Assembly: GCA_902626575.1 (NCBI GenBank)
Contig: CACOFY010000004.1
Coordinates: forward strand, 1-55,916
Length of the DNA stretch: 55,916 nt
DNA from: an uncultured Pelagibacteraceae bacterium
Lineage (GTDB): Bacteria; Pseudomonadota; Alphaproteobacteria; Pelagibacterales; Pelagibacteraceae
Direction: 5' to 3'
This document shows positions 9,309-16,899 of the stretch, one piece after another (positions within the stretch are counted from its first letter, which is position 1; every line of letters begins with the position of its first letter). The notes below the pieces were generated by a model, which was not told the origin of the DNA, ran no database searches, and saw only the letters and a program-made list of their open reading frames with translations. The translations under genes and the position numbers were made by a program.

Positions 9309-9865
9309 AAATAACAGCTAATGAAATTAGAATAGGAATGCTATTAGAATATAAAGGTGATTTGTGGGAAGTTTTAAAAACACAACATGTCAAACCTGGA
9401 AAAGGTGGTGCTTTTGCGCAAGTGGAAATGAAAAGTATAAATAAAAAAACTAAATTAAATGAGAGATTTAGATCCAGCGAAACTATTGAAAAAGCATCAG
9501 TAGAGGAAAATAAATTTAATTACTCATATGAAGATGATAGAAACTATTATTTCATAAATTCAAAGTCTTTCGAACAAATTGAAATTAAAAAAGATTTTGT
9601 TGGAGATAAAGGAAAAATGCTTAAAGAAAATTTAGAAGTGCTAGTTAGCTTTCACAATGATAGCCCAATTATGATTCAGTTACCTAATCAAGTATCATGT
9701 ATAGTAGACATGACTGAAGCTGCCTTAAAAGGTCAGACAGTTTCATCATCATATAAACCCGCGACTTTGGACAATGGAATAAAAATTCAAGTTCCGCCTT
9801 TTATAGAAATAGGTGATGAAGTTATAATTGATACAAGAACATCTGAGTACGTTAAAAAAATTTAA
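9305..9865 (+). CDS. efp: Elongation factor P
   Basis: A full-length 186-residue EF-P, which enters the ribosomal E site and relieves stalling at proline runs. The N-terminal KOW-like domain carries the loop KPGKGGAFAQV, where the tip lysine K33 is the residue normally modified in this family. Two OB domains follow, ending with the family signature VPPFIEIGDEVIIDTRTSEYV. No EpmA/EpmB modification genes are in the window. It is coupled to thiE by an ATGA overlap and followed by suhB after 5 bases. Together with yebC it gives this window two factors linked to difficult peptide bonds. Confidence 0.97.
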   Translation: MKITANEIRIGMLLEYKGDLWEVLKTQHVKPGKGGAFAQVEMKSINKKTKLNERFRSSETIEKASVEENKFNYSYEDDRNYYFINSKSFEQIEIKKDFVGDKGKMLKENLEVLVSFHNDSPIMIQLPNQVSCIVDMTEAALKGQTVSSSYKPATLDNGIKIQVPPFIEIGDEVIIDTRTSEYVKKI

Positions 9866-9870
9866 ATAAT

Positions 9871-10611
9871 ATGAACTCTATTTCACCTAACTTAAATATT
9901 ATGATTAAAGCTTGTGAAAAAGCATCTAAATCTTTGATTAGGGATTTTGGTGAAATAGAAAATCTTCAAGTGTCAGTGAAAGGTCCCTCAGATTTTGTTA
10001 CTAATGCAGACCAAAAAGTAGAAAAAATTTTAATAGATGAGCTTTTAAAGGCAAAAAAAAATTATTGTGTCATAAGCGAAGAGTCTGGTTTCACAAAAAA
10101 TACCGATGAGGATAATATTTGGATTATTGATCCAATTGATGGAACTTCAAACCTTTTTCATGGTATTCCTCATTTCTCAATTTGTATAGCCTTAAAATCC
10201 TATGGTGATATTACCGCTGGGTTAGTTTTTGATCCTATAAAAGACGAAATGTTTTTTTCTGAGAAAAATAATGGATCATACTTAAATAATAAAAGAATAA
10301 GAGTTTCAAAAAAAAAAAATTTAAATGAATGTCTCTTTGCTTCAAATGGAAAAAAATATCGAAATGTAAAGCTTGCTAATAGAAATTCGGGAAGCGCCGC
10401 TTTAGACTTAGCCTATGTTGCTTCCGGCAGATTTGATGGATTTTTTCAGGAAAAATTAAACATTTGGGATATTGCTTCAGGAATTTTATTAATTCAGGAG
10501 GCTGGAGGTATAATCAATAAAGCAGATATTAAAAAAATTAATGATATTGAAGTTATTGCATCTAATCCAAATATTAATGAAAAAATGGTTCAAATTTTAG
10601 ATAAGTTTTAA
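9871..10611 (+). CDS. suhB: Inositol monophosphatase family protein (SuhB-like)
   Basis: A 246-residue lithium-sensitive Mg-dependent phosphatase. The metal-binding motifs are clear: EESG near residue 70, WIIDPIDGTSNLFHG near residue 90, and the C-terminal WDIASGILLIQEAGG. Family members hydrolyse inositol phosphate, and E. coli SuhB also acts in rRNA antitermination and ribosome maturation; the position between efp and rpmE makes the second role plausible but that is inference. It is the last gene of the tkt transcription unit before a separate promoter for rpmE. Confidence 0.92.
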   Translation: MNSISPNLNIMIKACEKASKSLIRDFGEIENLQVSVKGPSDFVTNADQKVEKILIDELLKAKKNYCVISEESGFTKNTDEDNIWIIDPIDGTSNLFHGIPHFSICIALKSYGDITAGLVFDPIKDEMFFSEKNNGSYLNNKRIRVSKKKNLNECLFASNGKKYRNVKLANRNSGSAALDLAYVASGRFDGFFQEKLNIWDIASGILLIQEAGGIINKADIKKINDIEVIASNPNINEKMVQILDKF

Positions 10612-10612
10612 T

Positions 10613-10639
10613 TGTTTTATAAAAAACTTTTGCTATAAG
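10613..10639 (+). promoter_or_regulatory. Putative promoter of rpmE-trcR, possibly leaderless
   Basis: TTGTTT at 10613-10618 and an extended -10 (TGC then TATAAG at 10634-10639) are separated by 15 bases. A start site 7 bases past the -10 would fall at about 10646-10647, which is the A of the rpmE ATG, so the transcript would have no leader. The -10 is good, the spacing is short, and no experiment supports it. Confidence 0.4.
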
Positions 10640-10646
10640 TCTCGTT

Positions 10647-10874
10647 ATGAAAAAAGATATTCACCCTAAATACCACAAAATTAAAGTTGAAATGACTGAC
10701 GGATCACAGTTTGAAACTAAATCGACTTGGGGCGAAGAAGGTGATATACTTAAATTAGAGATAGATCCAAAATCCCACTCGGCATGGACTGGTGGAAAAC
10801 AAAAAATTTTGGACAAAGGAAGAGTTAGTAAGTTTAATAAAAAATTTCAAAACTTCAGATCTGATAAAAAATAA
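10647..10874 (+). CDS. rpmE: 50S ribosomal protein L31
   Basis: A 75-residue L31 with the family start [20 protein letters not shown] and the central STWGEEGD and [19 protein letters not shown] segments. It is the zinc-free form: the CxxC cysteines of the zinc-binding type are absent, as is usual in Alphaproteobacteria. No Shine-Dalgarno sequence precedes the ATG. Its stop overlaps the trcR start by one base (TAATG). Confidence 0.95.
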   Translation: MKKDIHPKYHKIKVEMTDGSQFETKSTWGEEGDILKLEIDPKSHSAWTGGKQKILDKGRVSKFNKKFQNFRSDKK

Positions 10875-11446
10875 TGACAAATGGATTATTAATGCCAATG
10901 GCTACAGCAGTTTGGCTAGTTGAGAACACATCATTAACTTTTAAGCAAATTGCAAATTTTTGTAATTTGCACGAAGTAGAAGTTCAGGGTATTGCTGATG
11001 GGGAGGTTGCTAAAGGAATAAAGCCCTATAATCCTATCATGGCAGGACAATTAACTCGGGAAGAAATAAATTTATCATCAAAAGATGAAAATAGACCTTT
11101 GGAAATAAAAATTAATCATATAGAGATATCTAACCACACAGAAAAAACAAAAAAGTATGTTCCTCTCTCAAAAAGACAAGATAAGCCAGACTCTGCTCTA
11201 TGGCTTTTAAAAAATCACTCACAATTAAAAGACTCTCAAATCGCTAAATTAGTGGGTATCACAAAAAATTCAGTCTCATCAATAAGAAATAAAAGTTATT
11301 GGAATTTCAATAATCTTAATCCCAAAGATCCAGTGTCTATAAACTTATTTACTCAAAAAGATCTAGTCTTAGCCTTAGAAAAAGCTGAAAGACGTCTTAA
11401 AAGAGAAAAACGTGAGAAAGAAAAAGCAAAAAAGTTAAAAGAGTGA
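10874..11446 (+). CDS. trcR: Cell cycle regulator TrcR (DUF1013)
   Basis: A 190-residue DUF1013 protein, named TrcR in Caulobacter, where it is a cell-cycle transcription regulator. The N-terminal LMPMATAVWLVENTSLTFKQ and FCNLHEVEVQGIADGEVAKG segments are highly conserved in Alphaproteobacteria, followed by a second helical module (DSALWLLKNHSQLKDSQIAK, then VGITKNSVSSIRN) that looks like a helix-turn-helix. The C-terminus is a charged helix rich in Lys and Glu. Its linkage behind rpmE is common in the class. DNA binding is inferred from the fold and from the Caulobacter work. Confidence 0.9.
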   Translation: MTNGLLMPMATAVWLVENTSLTFKQIANFCNLHEVEVQGIADGEVAKGIKPYNPIMAGQLTREEINLSSKDENRPLEIKINHIEISNHTEKTKKYVPLSKRQDKPDSALWLLKNHSQLKDSQIAKLVGITKNSVSSIRNKSYWNFNNLNPKDPVSINLFTQKDLVLALEKAERRLKREKREKEKAKKLKE

Positions 11447-11459
11447 TTAAGAAATTTTA

Positions 11460-11488
11460 TAGACAAGAAATTATTAAAGTGTTAATAA
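11460..11488 (+). promoter_or_regulatory. Putative rpsU-tRNA promoter
   Basis: TAGACA at 11460-11465 and TAATAA at 11483-11488 with a 17-base spacer. The predicted start site near 11495 leaves only a few bases before the Shine-Dalgarno at 11500, and the TTG at 11498 would then lie at the very 5' end of the message. Confidence 0.35.
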
Positions 11489-11497
11489 CCACATTTT

Positions 11498-11704
11498 TTG
11501 GAGGTAGTTATTAAAATAGAAGTAAAAGATAACAACGTTGAACAAGCTCTTAGAGTTTTAAAAAGAAAACTTCAAAGAGATGGTTTTTTTAAAATTATAA
11601 GATTGAAAGATACTTACGAAAAACCGTCTGAGAAAAAGAAAAGGATCCTTCAGGAAAATATTAAAAGAGTTAAAAAGCTTAATAAGCTTAAAAATAGAAT
11701 CTAA
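11498..11704 (+). CDS. rpsU: 30S ribosomal protein S21, start codon uncertain (probably ATT at 11510)
   Basis: A short basic S21 recognised by the core VKDNNVEQALRVLKRKLQRDG and YEKPSEKKKR, ending in a Lys/Arg-rich tail. The only conventional start in frame is TTG at 11498, but a perfect GGAGGT occupies 11500-11505, overlapping that TTG, which therefore cannot be its target. The in-frame ATT at 11510, 4 bases after the GGAGGT, gives a family-like N-terminus (Met, then KIEVKDNNV) of 64 residues and is my preferred start. Strong Shine-Dalgarno sequences are rare in this window, which makes the signal stand out. The initiator tRNA follows after three bases. Confidence 0.88.
   Translation: MEVVIKIEVKDNNVEQALRVLKRKLQRDGFFKIIRLKDTYEKPSEKKKRILQENIKRVKKLNKLKNRI
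11500..11505 (+). promoter_or_regulatory. Consensus ribosome binding site GGAGGT of rpsU
   Basis: A perfect Shine-Dalgarno hexamer, conspicuous because most genes here have none. It overlaps the only TTG start and points to ATT at 11510 as the initiation codon. Confidence 0.7.
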
Positions 11705-11707
11705 TAC

Positions 11708-11784
<77 letters not shown>

Positions 11785-11791
11785 ATTTTTT

Positions 11792-13054
11792 TTAAATATA
11801 GATATAATTTTTTATTAATCTCATACAAATAAAACAAATATAAAAAAAATATAAATAATAAACATTATTTTTTTTAATTAAAAAGTTTTTACTTAGATAA
11901 TGTGAAAAAATAGTAAAAAAAATGATTAATATAAGTGGGTCATAGTATTTATGATATATTGTATTTTGCAAGTTGGAAATCACCAAAATAAAAAAAATTA
12001 AAAAATTATTTAAATTTTCGTTGGAAAAAAAACATAAAATAAACATTGATATTAAGCTTACAAAATAAAAAAAATAATTATTATTAAAAAAATAATGAGA
12101 AATTTGAAAAAAAACTCCTCCACCGGTATAATTTGGCACATAATTAAAATAGAATAAACTTGATAAAAATATTGTTAAAAATAAAATTAAGTTAAAATTT
12201 TTAATCTTTTTAAATTCACTAAAAATAGATTTGTTAAATAGAAATGGTAATAGATGGAAAAGGATTATACTTGAAATTATTAAAATTTTGTTTGCAAAAT
12301 TAAAACTAATTCCAATTTTTTCTTCTTCCGATGAGCCTGGGGTAGCAGCTGTTAAGAAATTAATATCAAGTATAAATAAATAGTAAAACGCAGGTAAAGA
12401 TAAAATTCCGCACAATATAAGATATTTAATGATGGATATGAAATTTTCTTTTTTTAAATAATGAAAGAAAAAATATAACACAAAAACTGAAAAATTCGGG
12501 CTCACATATGAAGAAATAATTAAAAATACTAAATTTTTCAAAATATATTTTTCTTTACTAAATTTTTGGTATTTCAAAAACTCGAAGATAGACATTACAA
12601 AAAATATCATTCCAATTATTCTAGTACTTGGCCAAATTGAAAGAGACCTAAAGGTTGGAGAGAGAAATAGTGAAAAAGATATTAGTAAAAGTATACTCTT
12701 ATCAATCTGATCAAATTTAAAGGTTAAGCATTTATAAAAATAGTAAATTAATAAAATGGATAAATTTAAGTGTAGAAATCTTATTAGATCTAATGAGAAG
12801 TTTAATTTATGAAAAAAACTTAAAAAAATTAAATATAATGGTGAATGTCTGTGACCAAAACTTTCATAACCTAATAAAGTTTTTTTAATATCTTTTGATA
12901 AGGCTTCAATGACAGGCTTATCTGTATGAAGCCAATCTCCTATCGCACCATAGTTAAGATTTTCGTCAATATAAAAACCGAAAATTAAAGATAAATATAA
13001 AAATAAAAATATTAGAAAAGTTTTATTTTGTTTTAAAAAAGGATTATCTTTCAT
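11792..13054 (-). CDS. Multi-pass membrane protein, GT-C glycosyltransferase-like
   Basis: A 420-residue protein with roughly ten hydrophobic segments and short loops rich in Phe, Ile, Leu and Asn. After the first membrane span, an external loop contains GAIGDWLHTDKP and then FGHRHSPLYLIFLSFFH, an acidic loop followed by a His/Arg-rich motif reminiscent of lipid-linked-sugar transferases (GT-C fold). No specific family is recognised. It is the last gene of the rpmJ-pnt-tal minus-strand set, 8 bases after transaldolase, and converges on the tRNA. It looks like a variable envelope gene attached to a core operon. Confidence 0.6.
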   Translation of the reverse strand: MKDNPFLKQNKTFLIFLFLYLSLIFGFYIDENLNYGAIGDWLHTDKPVIEALSKDIKKTLLGYESFGHRHSPLYLIFLSFFHKLNFSLDLIRFLHLNLSILLIYYFYKCLTFKFDQIDKSILLLISFSLFLSPTFRSLSIWPSTRIIGMIFFVMSIFEFLKYQKFSKEKYILKNLVFLIISSYVSPNFSVFVLYFFFHYLKKENFISIIKYLILCGILSLPAFYYLFILDINFLTAATPGSSEEEKIGISFNFANKILIISSIILFHLLPFLFNKSIFSEFKKIKNFNLILFLTIFLSSLFYFNYVPNYTGGGVFFQISHYFFNNNYFFYFVSLISMFILCFFSNENLNNFLIFFILVISNLQNTIYHKYYDPLILIIFFTIFSHYLSKNFLIKKNNVYYLYFFYICFICMRLIKNYIYI

Positions 13055-13062
13055 TTTTGAAA

Positions 13063-13761
13063 CTAAATCTTAAAATTTGATTTTCTGCTATCGATTAAAA
13101 AATTTTTTACAGTTTCAATTGTTAAATATTTAAAATTTTTCCCAAATTTTTCTATTTTTTCTATAATTGATGGTGGCACAGTTATAATATGGCATTTGAG
13201 TTGTTTTGCTTGAGTAAAATTATATGGCTCTCTCACACTTGCCCACAAAATTTCCACATTTTTATAATTTTTCGATAACGACAAACTTTTTTTAAATTCT
13301 GGGATTGGATCTAATCCTGTGTCGCCTGATCTACCAGCAAAAATTGATATAATGATTTTTGATTTTTTATTGATTTTTTTAAGAATTTTTTTTGTTTGAG
13401 ATGAACTATATACAGCTGTAATATTTAATTTTATATTTTGTTTATTTAATTCTTTAATAATCTCTCCACAAAAACTACCTTTAGAGTTACAAAAAGGTAT
13501 TTTAACATAAACATTTTTTCCTAGTGAGTTTATTCTATATGCTTGATTAATCATATTTTTATGATCATCTGCAAAAACTTCGAAGGATACAGGTTTTTTT
13601 GGACAAGCTTTTAAAATTTTTTTACAATAAGAGAGGTAATCTTTTGCACCTGCTTTTCGTATTAAACTTGGGTTGGTTGTGAAACCTTTAACTATTTTTT
13701 TTCTATTAAACTTTTTGATCTGATTGATATCAGCTATGTCACAAAATATTTTTGTACTCAA
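13063..13761 (-). CDS. tal: Transaldolase (TalC-type)
   Basis: A 232-residue TIM-barrel aldolase of the short transaldolase/fructose-6-phosphate aldolase subfamily. It has KIFCDIADINQIKKF at the start with the barrel Asp, GFTTNPSLIRKAG, and VYVKIPFCNS with the Schiff-base lysine, then NITAVYSSSQ and SIFAGRSGDTG. It would interconvert pentose-phosphate and glycolytic sugars, complementing tkt at 3.5 kb. It follows pntB after 6 bases, coupling a non-oxidative pentose-phosphate step with NADPH supply. A fructose-6-phosphate aldolase activity cannot be excluded from sequence alone. Confidence 0.9.
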   Translation of the reverse strand: MSTKIFCDIADINQIKKFNRKKIVKGFTTNPSLIRKAGAKDYLSYCKKILKACPKKPVSFEVFADDHKNMINQAYRINSLGKNVYVKIPFCNSKGSFCGEIIKELNKQNIKLNITAVYSSSQTKKILKKINKKSKIIISIFAGRSGDTGLDPIPEFKKSLSLSKNYKNVEILWASVREPYNFTQAKQLKCHIITVPPSIIEKIEKFGKNFKYLTIETVKNFLIDSRKSNFKI

Positions 13762-13767
13762 TTTTTC

Positions 13768-15162
13768 CTACAAACTTTTTGTAATTTCTTCTGTCATTTT
13801 TTTTGCATCAGCAAATAACATTAATGTATTTTCTCTATAAAATAAATCGTTATCTATACCAGCATAACCTGGTGATAAACTTCTTTTTACAAATAATACG
13901 GATTTTGATTTTTCGACATCTAAAATTGGCATTCCATAAATTGGACTTTGTGGATCTGTTTTGGCAACAGGATTTGTAACATCGTTTGCACCTATTACAT
14001 AAGCAACATCACAGTTTGCAAAATCGTTATTTATATCTTCAAGTTCAAAAACCTCATCATAAGGAACGTTTGCTTCAGCCAATAAAACATTCATATGTCC
14101 TGGCATTCTTCCTGCAACTGGATGAATTGCATAAGAAACTTTAACTCCATTTTTCTTAAGTGAGTCTACCATTTCCTTTAGTGCATGTTGTGCTTGCGCC
14201 ACGGCCATACCATACCCTGGAACAATAATTACTGATGAGGCATTCTTCATTAAAAATGCAGCATCGTCCGCATTTCCACTTTTAACAGGCTTTTGCTCAC
14301 TAGATTTTTTAATTGAAGTTTCGTCTGTTGCTCCCCATCCTCCTAATATAACATTAAAAAAAGATCTATTCATTCCTTTGCACATTATGTAAGATAAAAT
14401 AGCTCCTGATGAACCAACTAAAGCTCCAGTGATAATTAAAGCTGTATTTTCAAGAGTAAAACCTATTCCTGCTGCAGCCCAGCCAGAGTAAGAATTTAGC
14501 ATCGAAATAACGACTGGCATATCAGCTCCACCAATTGGGATAATTAGTAATATACCAACTAAAAAAGATATAACTATTAGAGACCAAAATAAACTTTCAG
14601 ATTGCGTTTTACATAAATAGAATACCAACCCGATCAGTAAGAGTCCTAATGCAAGATTTAAAAAGTGCTGTCCAACAAATGTAATTGGCGAGCCAGACAT
14701 TATTCCTCTCAATTTCAAGAAGGCTATAATTGATCCAGTAAATGTAATCGCACCAATTGCTGCACCCAAAGACATTTCAATTAAACTTGCAATTTTAATA
14801 TCTCCTGGATAACCAAGATTAAATATCTCAGGATTTAAAAAAGCAGAAATTGCAACAAAAACTGCTGCTAGACCGACCAAACTATGAAAGCCTGCTACCA
14901 ACTCTGGCATGGCAGTCATAGGAATTTTAAATGCAATAAATGCTCCTAGTGTTCCACCTGCTATTAAAAAAATAATTAAATATACAAATCCAATTGAGAA
15001 ATTTCCCACCGAGATAACAGTAACACTTATTGCAATAATCATTCCAATGATACCGTATAAGTTACCTTGTCTTGATGTTTCAGGTGATGAAAGTCCTCTG
15101 AGAGCTAAAATAAATAATACTCCAGAAATTAAGTAAAAAATTGCTAATAAATTTGCTGACAT
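13768..15162 (-). CDS. pntB: NAD(P) transhydrogenase subunit beta
   Basis: The 464-residue membrane and NADP(H)-binding subunit of the proton-translocating transhydrogenase, which uses the proton gradient to reduce NADP with NADH. The N-terminal half holds about nine membrane spans (including GNLYGIIGMIIAISVTVISV and GADMPVVISMLNSYSGWAAA), and the C-terminal domain III has the NADP fold VIIVPGYGMAVAQAQHAL, HPVAGRMPGHMNVLLAEA and GANDVTNPVAK. Length is normal. Follows pntAB after 2 bases. Confidence 0.97.
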   Translation of the reverse strand: MSANLLAIFYLISGVLFILALRGLSSPETSRQGNLYGIIGMIIAISVTVISVGNFSIGFVYLIIFLIAGGTLGAFIAFKIPMTAMPELVAGFHSLVGLAAVFVAISAFLNPEIFNLGYPGDIKIASLIEMSLGAAIGAITFTGSIIAFLKLRGIMSGSPITFVGQHFLNLALGLLLIGLVFYLCKTQSESLFWSLIVISFLVGILLIIPIGGADMPVVISMLNSYSGWAAAGIGFTLENTALIITGALVGSSGAILSYIMCKGMNRSFFNVILGGWGATDETSIKKSSEQKPVKSGNADDAAFLMKNASSVIIVPGYGMAVAQAQHALKEMVDSLKKNGVKVSYAIHPVAGRMPGHMNVLLAEANVPYDEVFELEDINNDFANCDVAYVIGANDVTNPVAKTDPQSPIYGMPILDVEKSKSVLFVKRSLSPGYAGIDNDLFYRENTLMLFADAKKMTEEITKSL

Positions 15163-15164
15163 GA

Positions 15165-15473
15165 TTATTTATCTTTTTTCTTCTTCTTGTACATTGCTAA
15201 CATTCTTTGAGTTACCAAAAAGCCACCAAAAATATTTACTGCTGCTAAAATTATAGCTAGATAACCAAATATACTGGCTGTATCAAAAACTTGGTTAGAA
15301 TTTCCAGCTAATGATGCAATTATAGCACCAACTATTATTACTGATGAAATAGCATTTGTTACTGACATTAAAGGTGTATGAAGAGATGGAGTAACACTCC
15401 AAACAACATAATAACCCACAAATATAGATAGAATAAATATACTTAATCTGAATATAAAAGGATCTATTTCCAT
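15165..15473 (-). CDS. pntAB: NAD(P) transhydrogenase alpha subunit, membrane part
   Basis: A 102-residue membrane protein corresponding to the C-terminal transmembrane part of PntA, encoded separately as is usual in Alphaproteobacteria. Three to four hydrophobic helices are visible with the conserved VVWSVTPSLHTPLMSVTNAI stretch and a C-terminal GGFLVTQRMLAMYKKKKK. It forms part of the proton channel with PntB. It lies 6 bases after pntAA and 2 before pntB. Confidence 0.95.
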   Translation of the reverse strand: MEIDPFIFRLSIFILSIFVGYYVVWSVTPSLHTPLMSVTNAISSVIIVGAIIASLAGNSNQVFDTASIFGYLAIILAAVNIFGGFLVTQRMLAMYKKKKKDK

Positions 15474-15479
15474 AATAAC

Positions 15480-16568
15480 CTATTTTAACAATGTATTTTT
15501 TATAATTTCATCCTCTAAATTAATATTAATTTTTTTATTCTCTTTATCATAAAGATTTGAGACAAAATTAAATAAATTTTTTGCATAAAGATTTGACGAT
15601 GATACTGGAAGTTTGTTAAGTATATTTTTCTCTCCCATTATTTTAACGCCATTTTTATCAATTATTTCACCAACTTTTGTATATGCTGTATTTCCACCTT
15701 GAATAGCAGCTAAGTCATAAATAATTGAACCGGATTGCATATTTTCAATCATACCCTCTTTAAGAATTATTGGGGCCTTTTTTCCTGGTATTAGAGCAGT
15801 ACAAATAACTATATCAATTTTCTTTAAAGTTTCAGTTAAAAGTTCTTCTTGTTTTTTTTTAAATTCTTCAGACGCTTCCTTAGCATAACCACCTTCCGTC
15901 TCAAGGTTTTCCGATCCCTCAACTATTAAAAATTTGCCTCCTAGACTCTCCACTTGTTCTTTAGAGGCCATTCTCACATCAGTTGCAAAAACAACTGCGC
16001 CCATTCTTTTTGCTGTAGCGACAGCCTGCAATCCAGCAACACCTGCACCAACCACTAAAACTTTTGCTGCAGGAACAGTTCCAGCTGCTGTCATCATCAT
16101 CGGGATCGCTTTTTCAAAAAAAGCAAATGCCTCAATCACAGCTTTATAACCTGCAAGATTTGCTTGGGATGATAAAATATCCATTGATTGAGCTCTTGTA
16201 ATCCTTGGAAGTAATTCTAAAGAAAATATATTTACTCCTTTAGATTTTAATTTTTCAATTTTATCCTTATTTTGAAAATAGTTTAGAGAACCAATTAAAA
16301 TTTTTTCTTTATTTAAAATTGAAAAATCATTTTCATTAATCAAGTCTAACTGAATTAAAATATTTGAACTTTTCATTACTTCTTCTTTTGATGAAAGAAT
16401 TTTGGCACCAGCGTTTTTAAAGGAATCATCGCTAAAACCTATATGCTCACCATATCCTTTAACTATATTCACCTCTAGTCCAAGAGTATTATATTTTTTA
16501 ATTACGTCTGGCACTAACGAAATTCTCTTTTCTAAGTCTTTATTTTCTGAAATAGATCCTATAATCAT
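15480..16568 (-). CDS. pntAA: NAD(P) transhydrogenase alpha subunit, NAD-binding part
   Basis: The soluble domain I of transhydrogenase, 362 residues from the ATG at 16568 (MIIGSISENKDLEKRISLVP). It shows RAQSMDILSSQANLAGYKAV, the NAD-binding AAKVLVVGAGVAGLQAVATA and CTALIPGKKAPIIL. A longer open frame to 16634 exists, but the added 22 residues (starting MGNYSCNWC) are an out-of-frame reading of the small cytochrome oxidase gene at 16577-16687 and are not part of the protein. It binds NAD(H) and works with the two membrane subunits downstream. Confidence 0.95.
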   Translation of the reverse strand: MIIGSISENKDLEKRISLVPDVIKKYNTLGLEVNIVKGYGEHIGFSDDSFKNAGAKILSSKEEVMKSSNILIQLDLINENDFSILNKEKILIGSLNYFQNKDKIEKLKSKGVNIFSLELLPRITRAQSMDILSSQANLAGYKAVIEAFAFFEKAIPMMMTAAGTVPAAKVLVVGAGVAGLQAVATAKRMGAVVFATDVRMASKEQVESLGGKFLIVEGSENLETEGGYAKEASEEFKKKQEELLTETLKKIDIVICTALIPGKKAPIILKEGMIENMQSGSIIYDLAAIQGGNTAYTKVGEIIDKNGVKIMGEKNILNKLPVSSSNLYAKNLFNFVSNLYDKENKKININLEDEIIKNTLLK

Positions 16569-16576
16569 GTATTTTT

Positions 16577-16687
16577 TTACAATAAAAAAATTGCCATAAG
16601 AACCAATACACCAATTACAGCTATAGTTCCCCAAAGCACAAATTTTGTGAAATTGTCCCAGGTTTTTTTATGACTCTCGTTATCCAT
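16577..16687 (-). CDS. aa3-type cytochrome c oxidase subunit IV, 36 residues
   Basis: A tiny gene of 36 codons. The protein begins MDNESHKKTWDNF and continues TKFVLWGTIAVIGVLVLMAI: a short polar N-terminus with the HKKTW motif followed by one membrane helix, the pattern of the bacterial aa3-type oxidase subunit IV family (PF07835). In Paracoccus this single-span subunit packs on the side of cytochrome aa3 oxidase. The ATG at 16687 directly abuts the rpmJ stop, and the stop at 16577-16579 lies 9 bases before pntAA. Membership is by motif and size; the main oxidase genes are elsewhere. Confidence 0.75.
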   Translation of the reverse strand: MDNESHKKTWDNFTKFVLWGTIAVIGVLVLMAIFLL

Positions 16688-16813
16688 TTATTTTTGTCTT
16701 GCTTTAAATTTTGGATTTTTTTTATTAATTATGTAAACTCGCCCTCTTCTTCTTACTAATTTAGAGTTAAGATCCCTGGATTTTAATGATTTTAATGAAC
16801 TTTTTATTTTCAT
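16688..16813 (-). CDS. rpmJ: 50S ribosomal protein L36
   Basis: A 41-residue basic protein starting [14 protein letters not shown] and containing [20 protein letters not shown], the second-type (zinc-free) L36 pattern common in Alphaproteobacteria, with no cysteines. It is the first gene of the minus-strand unit leading into the oxidase subunit and transhydrogenase genes; the next ATG follows its TAA without a gap. The small size hid it from simple gene calling. Confidence 0.92.
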   Translation of the reverse strand: MKIKSSLKSLKSRDLNSKLVRRRGRVYIINKKNPKFKARQK

Positions 16814-16823
16814 AATTTCAAAA

Positions 16824-16852
16824 CTTTTACTTATTAAAATTTATTTGGTCAA
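16824..16852 (-). promoter_or_regulatory. Putative promoter of rpmJ-cox-pnt operon
   Basis: On the minus strand TTGACC (16852-16847) and TAAAAG (16829-16824) are separated by exactly 17 bases. The expected start site lies only a few bases upstream of the rpmJ ATG at 16813, giving a very short leader. The -35 is strong and the -10 weak. Confidence 0.4.
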
Positions 16853-16899
16853 TAAAAGAATTGTTGCATCAGCATATAAAATACTGAATAATTTAACAA

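Noticed and set aside
16569..16634. N-terminal extension of PntAA by 22 residues
   Set aside because: The extra sequence is an alternate frame of the small oxidase subunit gene; known PntAA proteins start at the MIIGS position.
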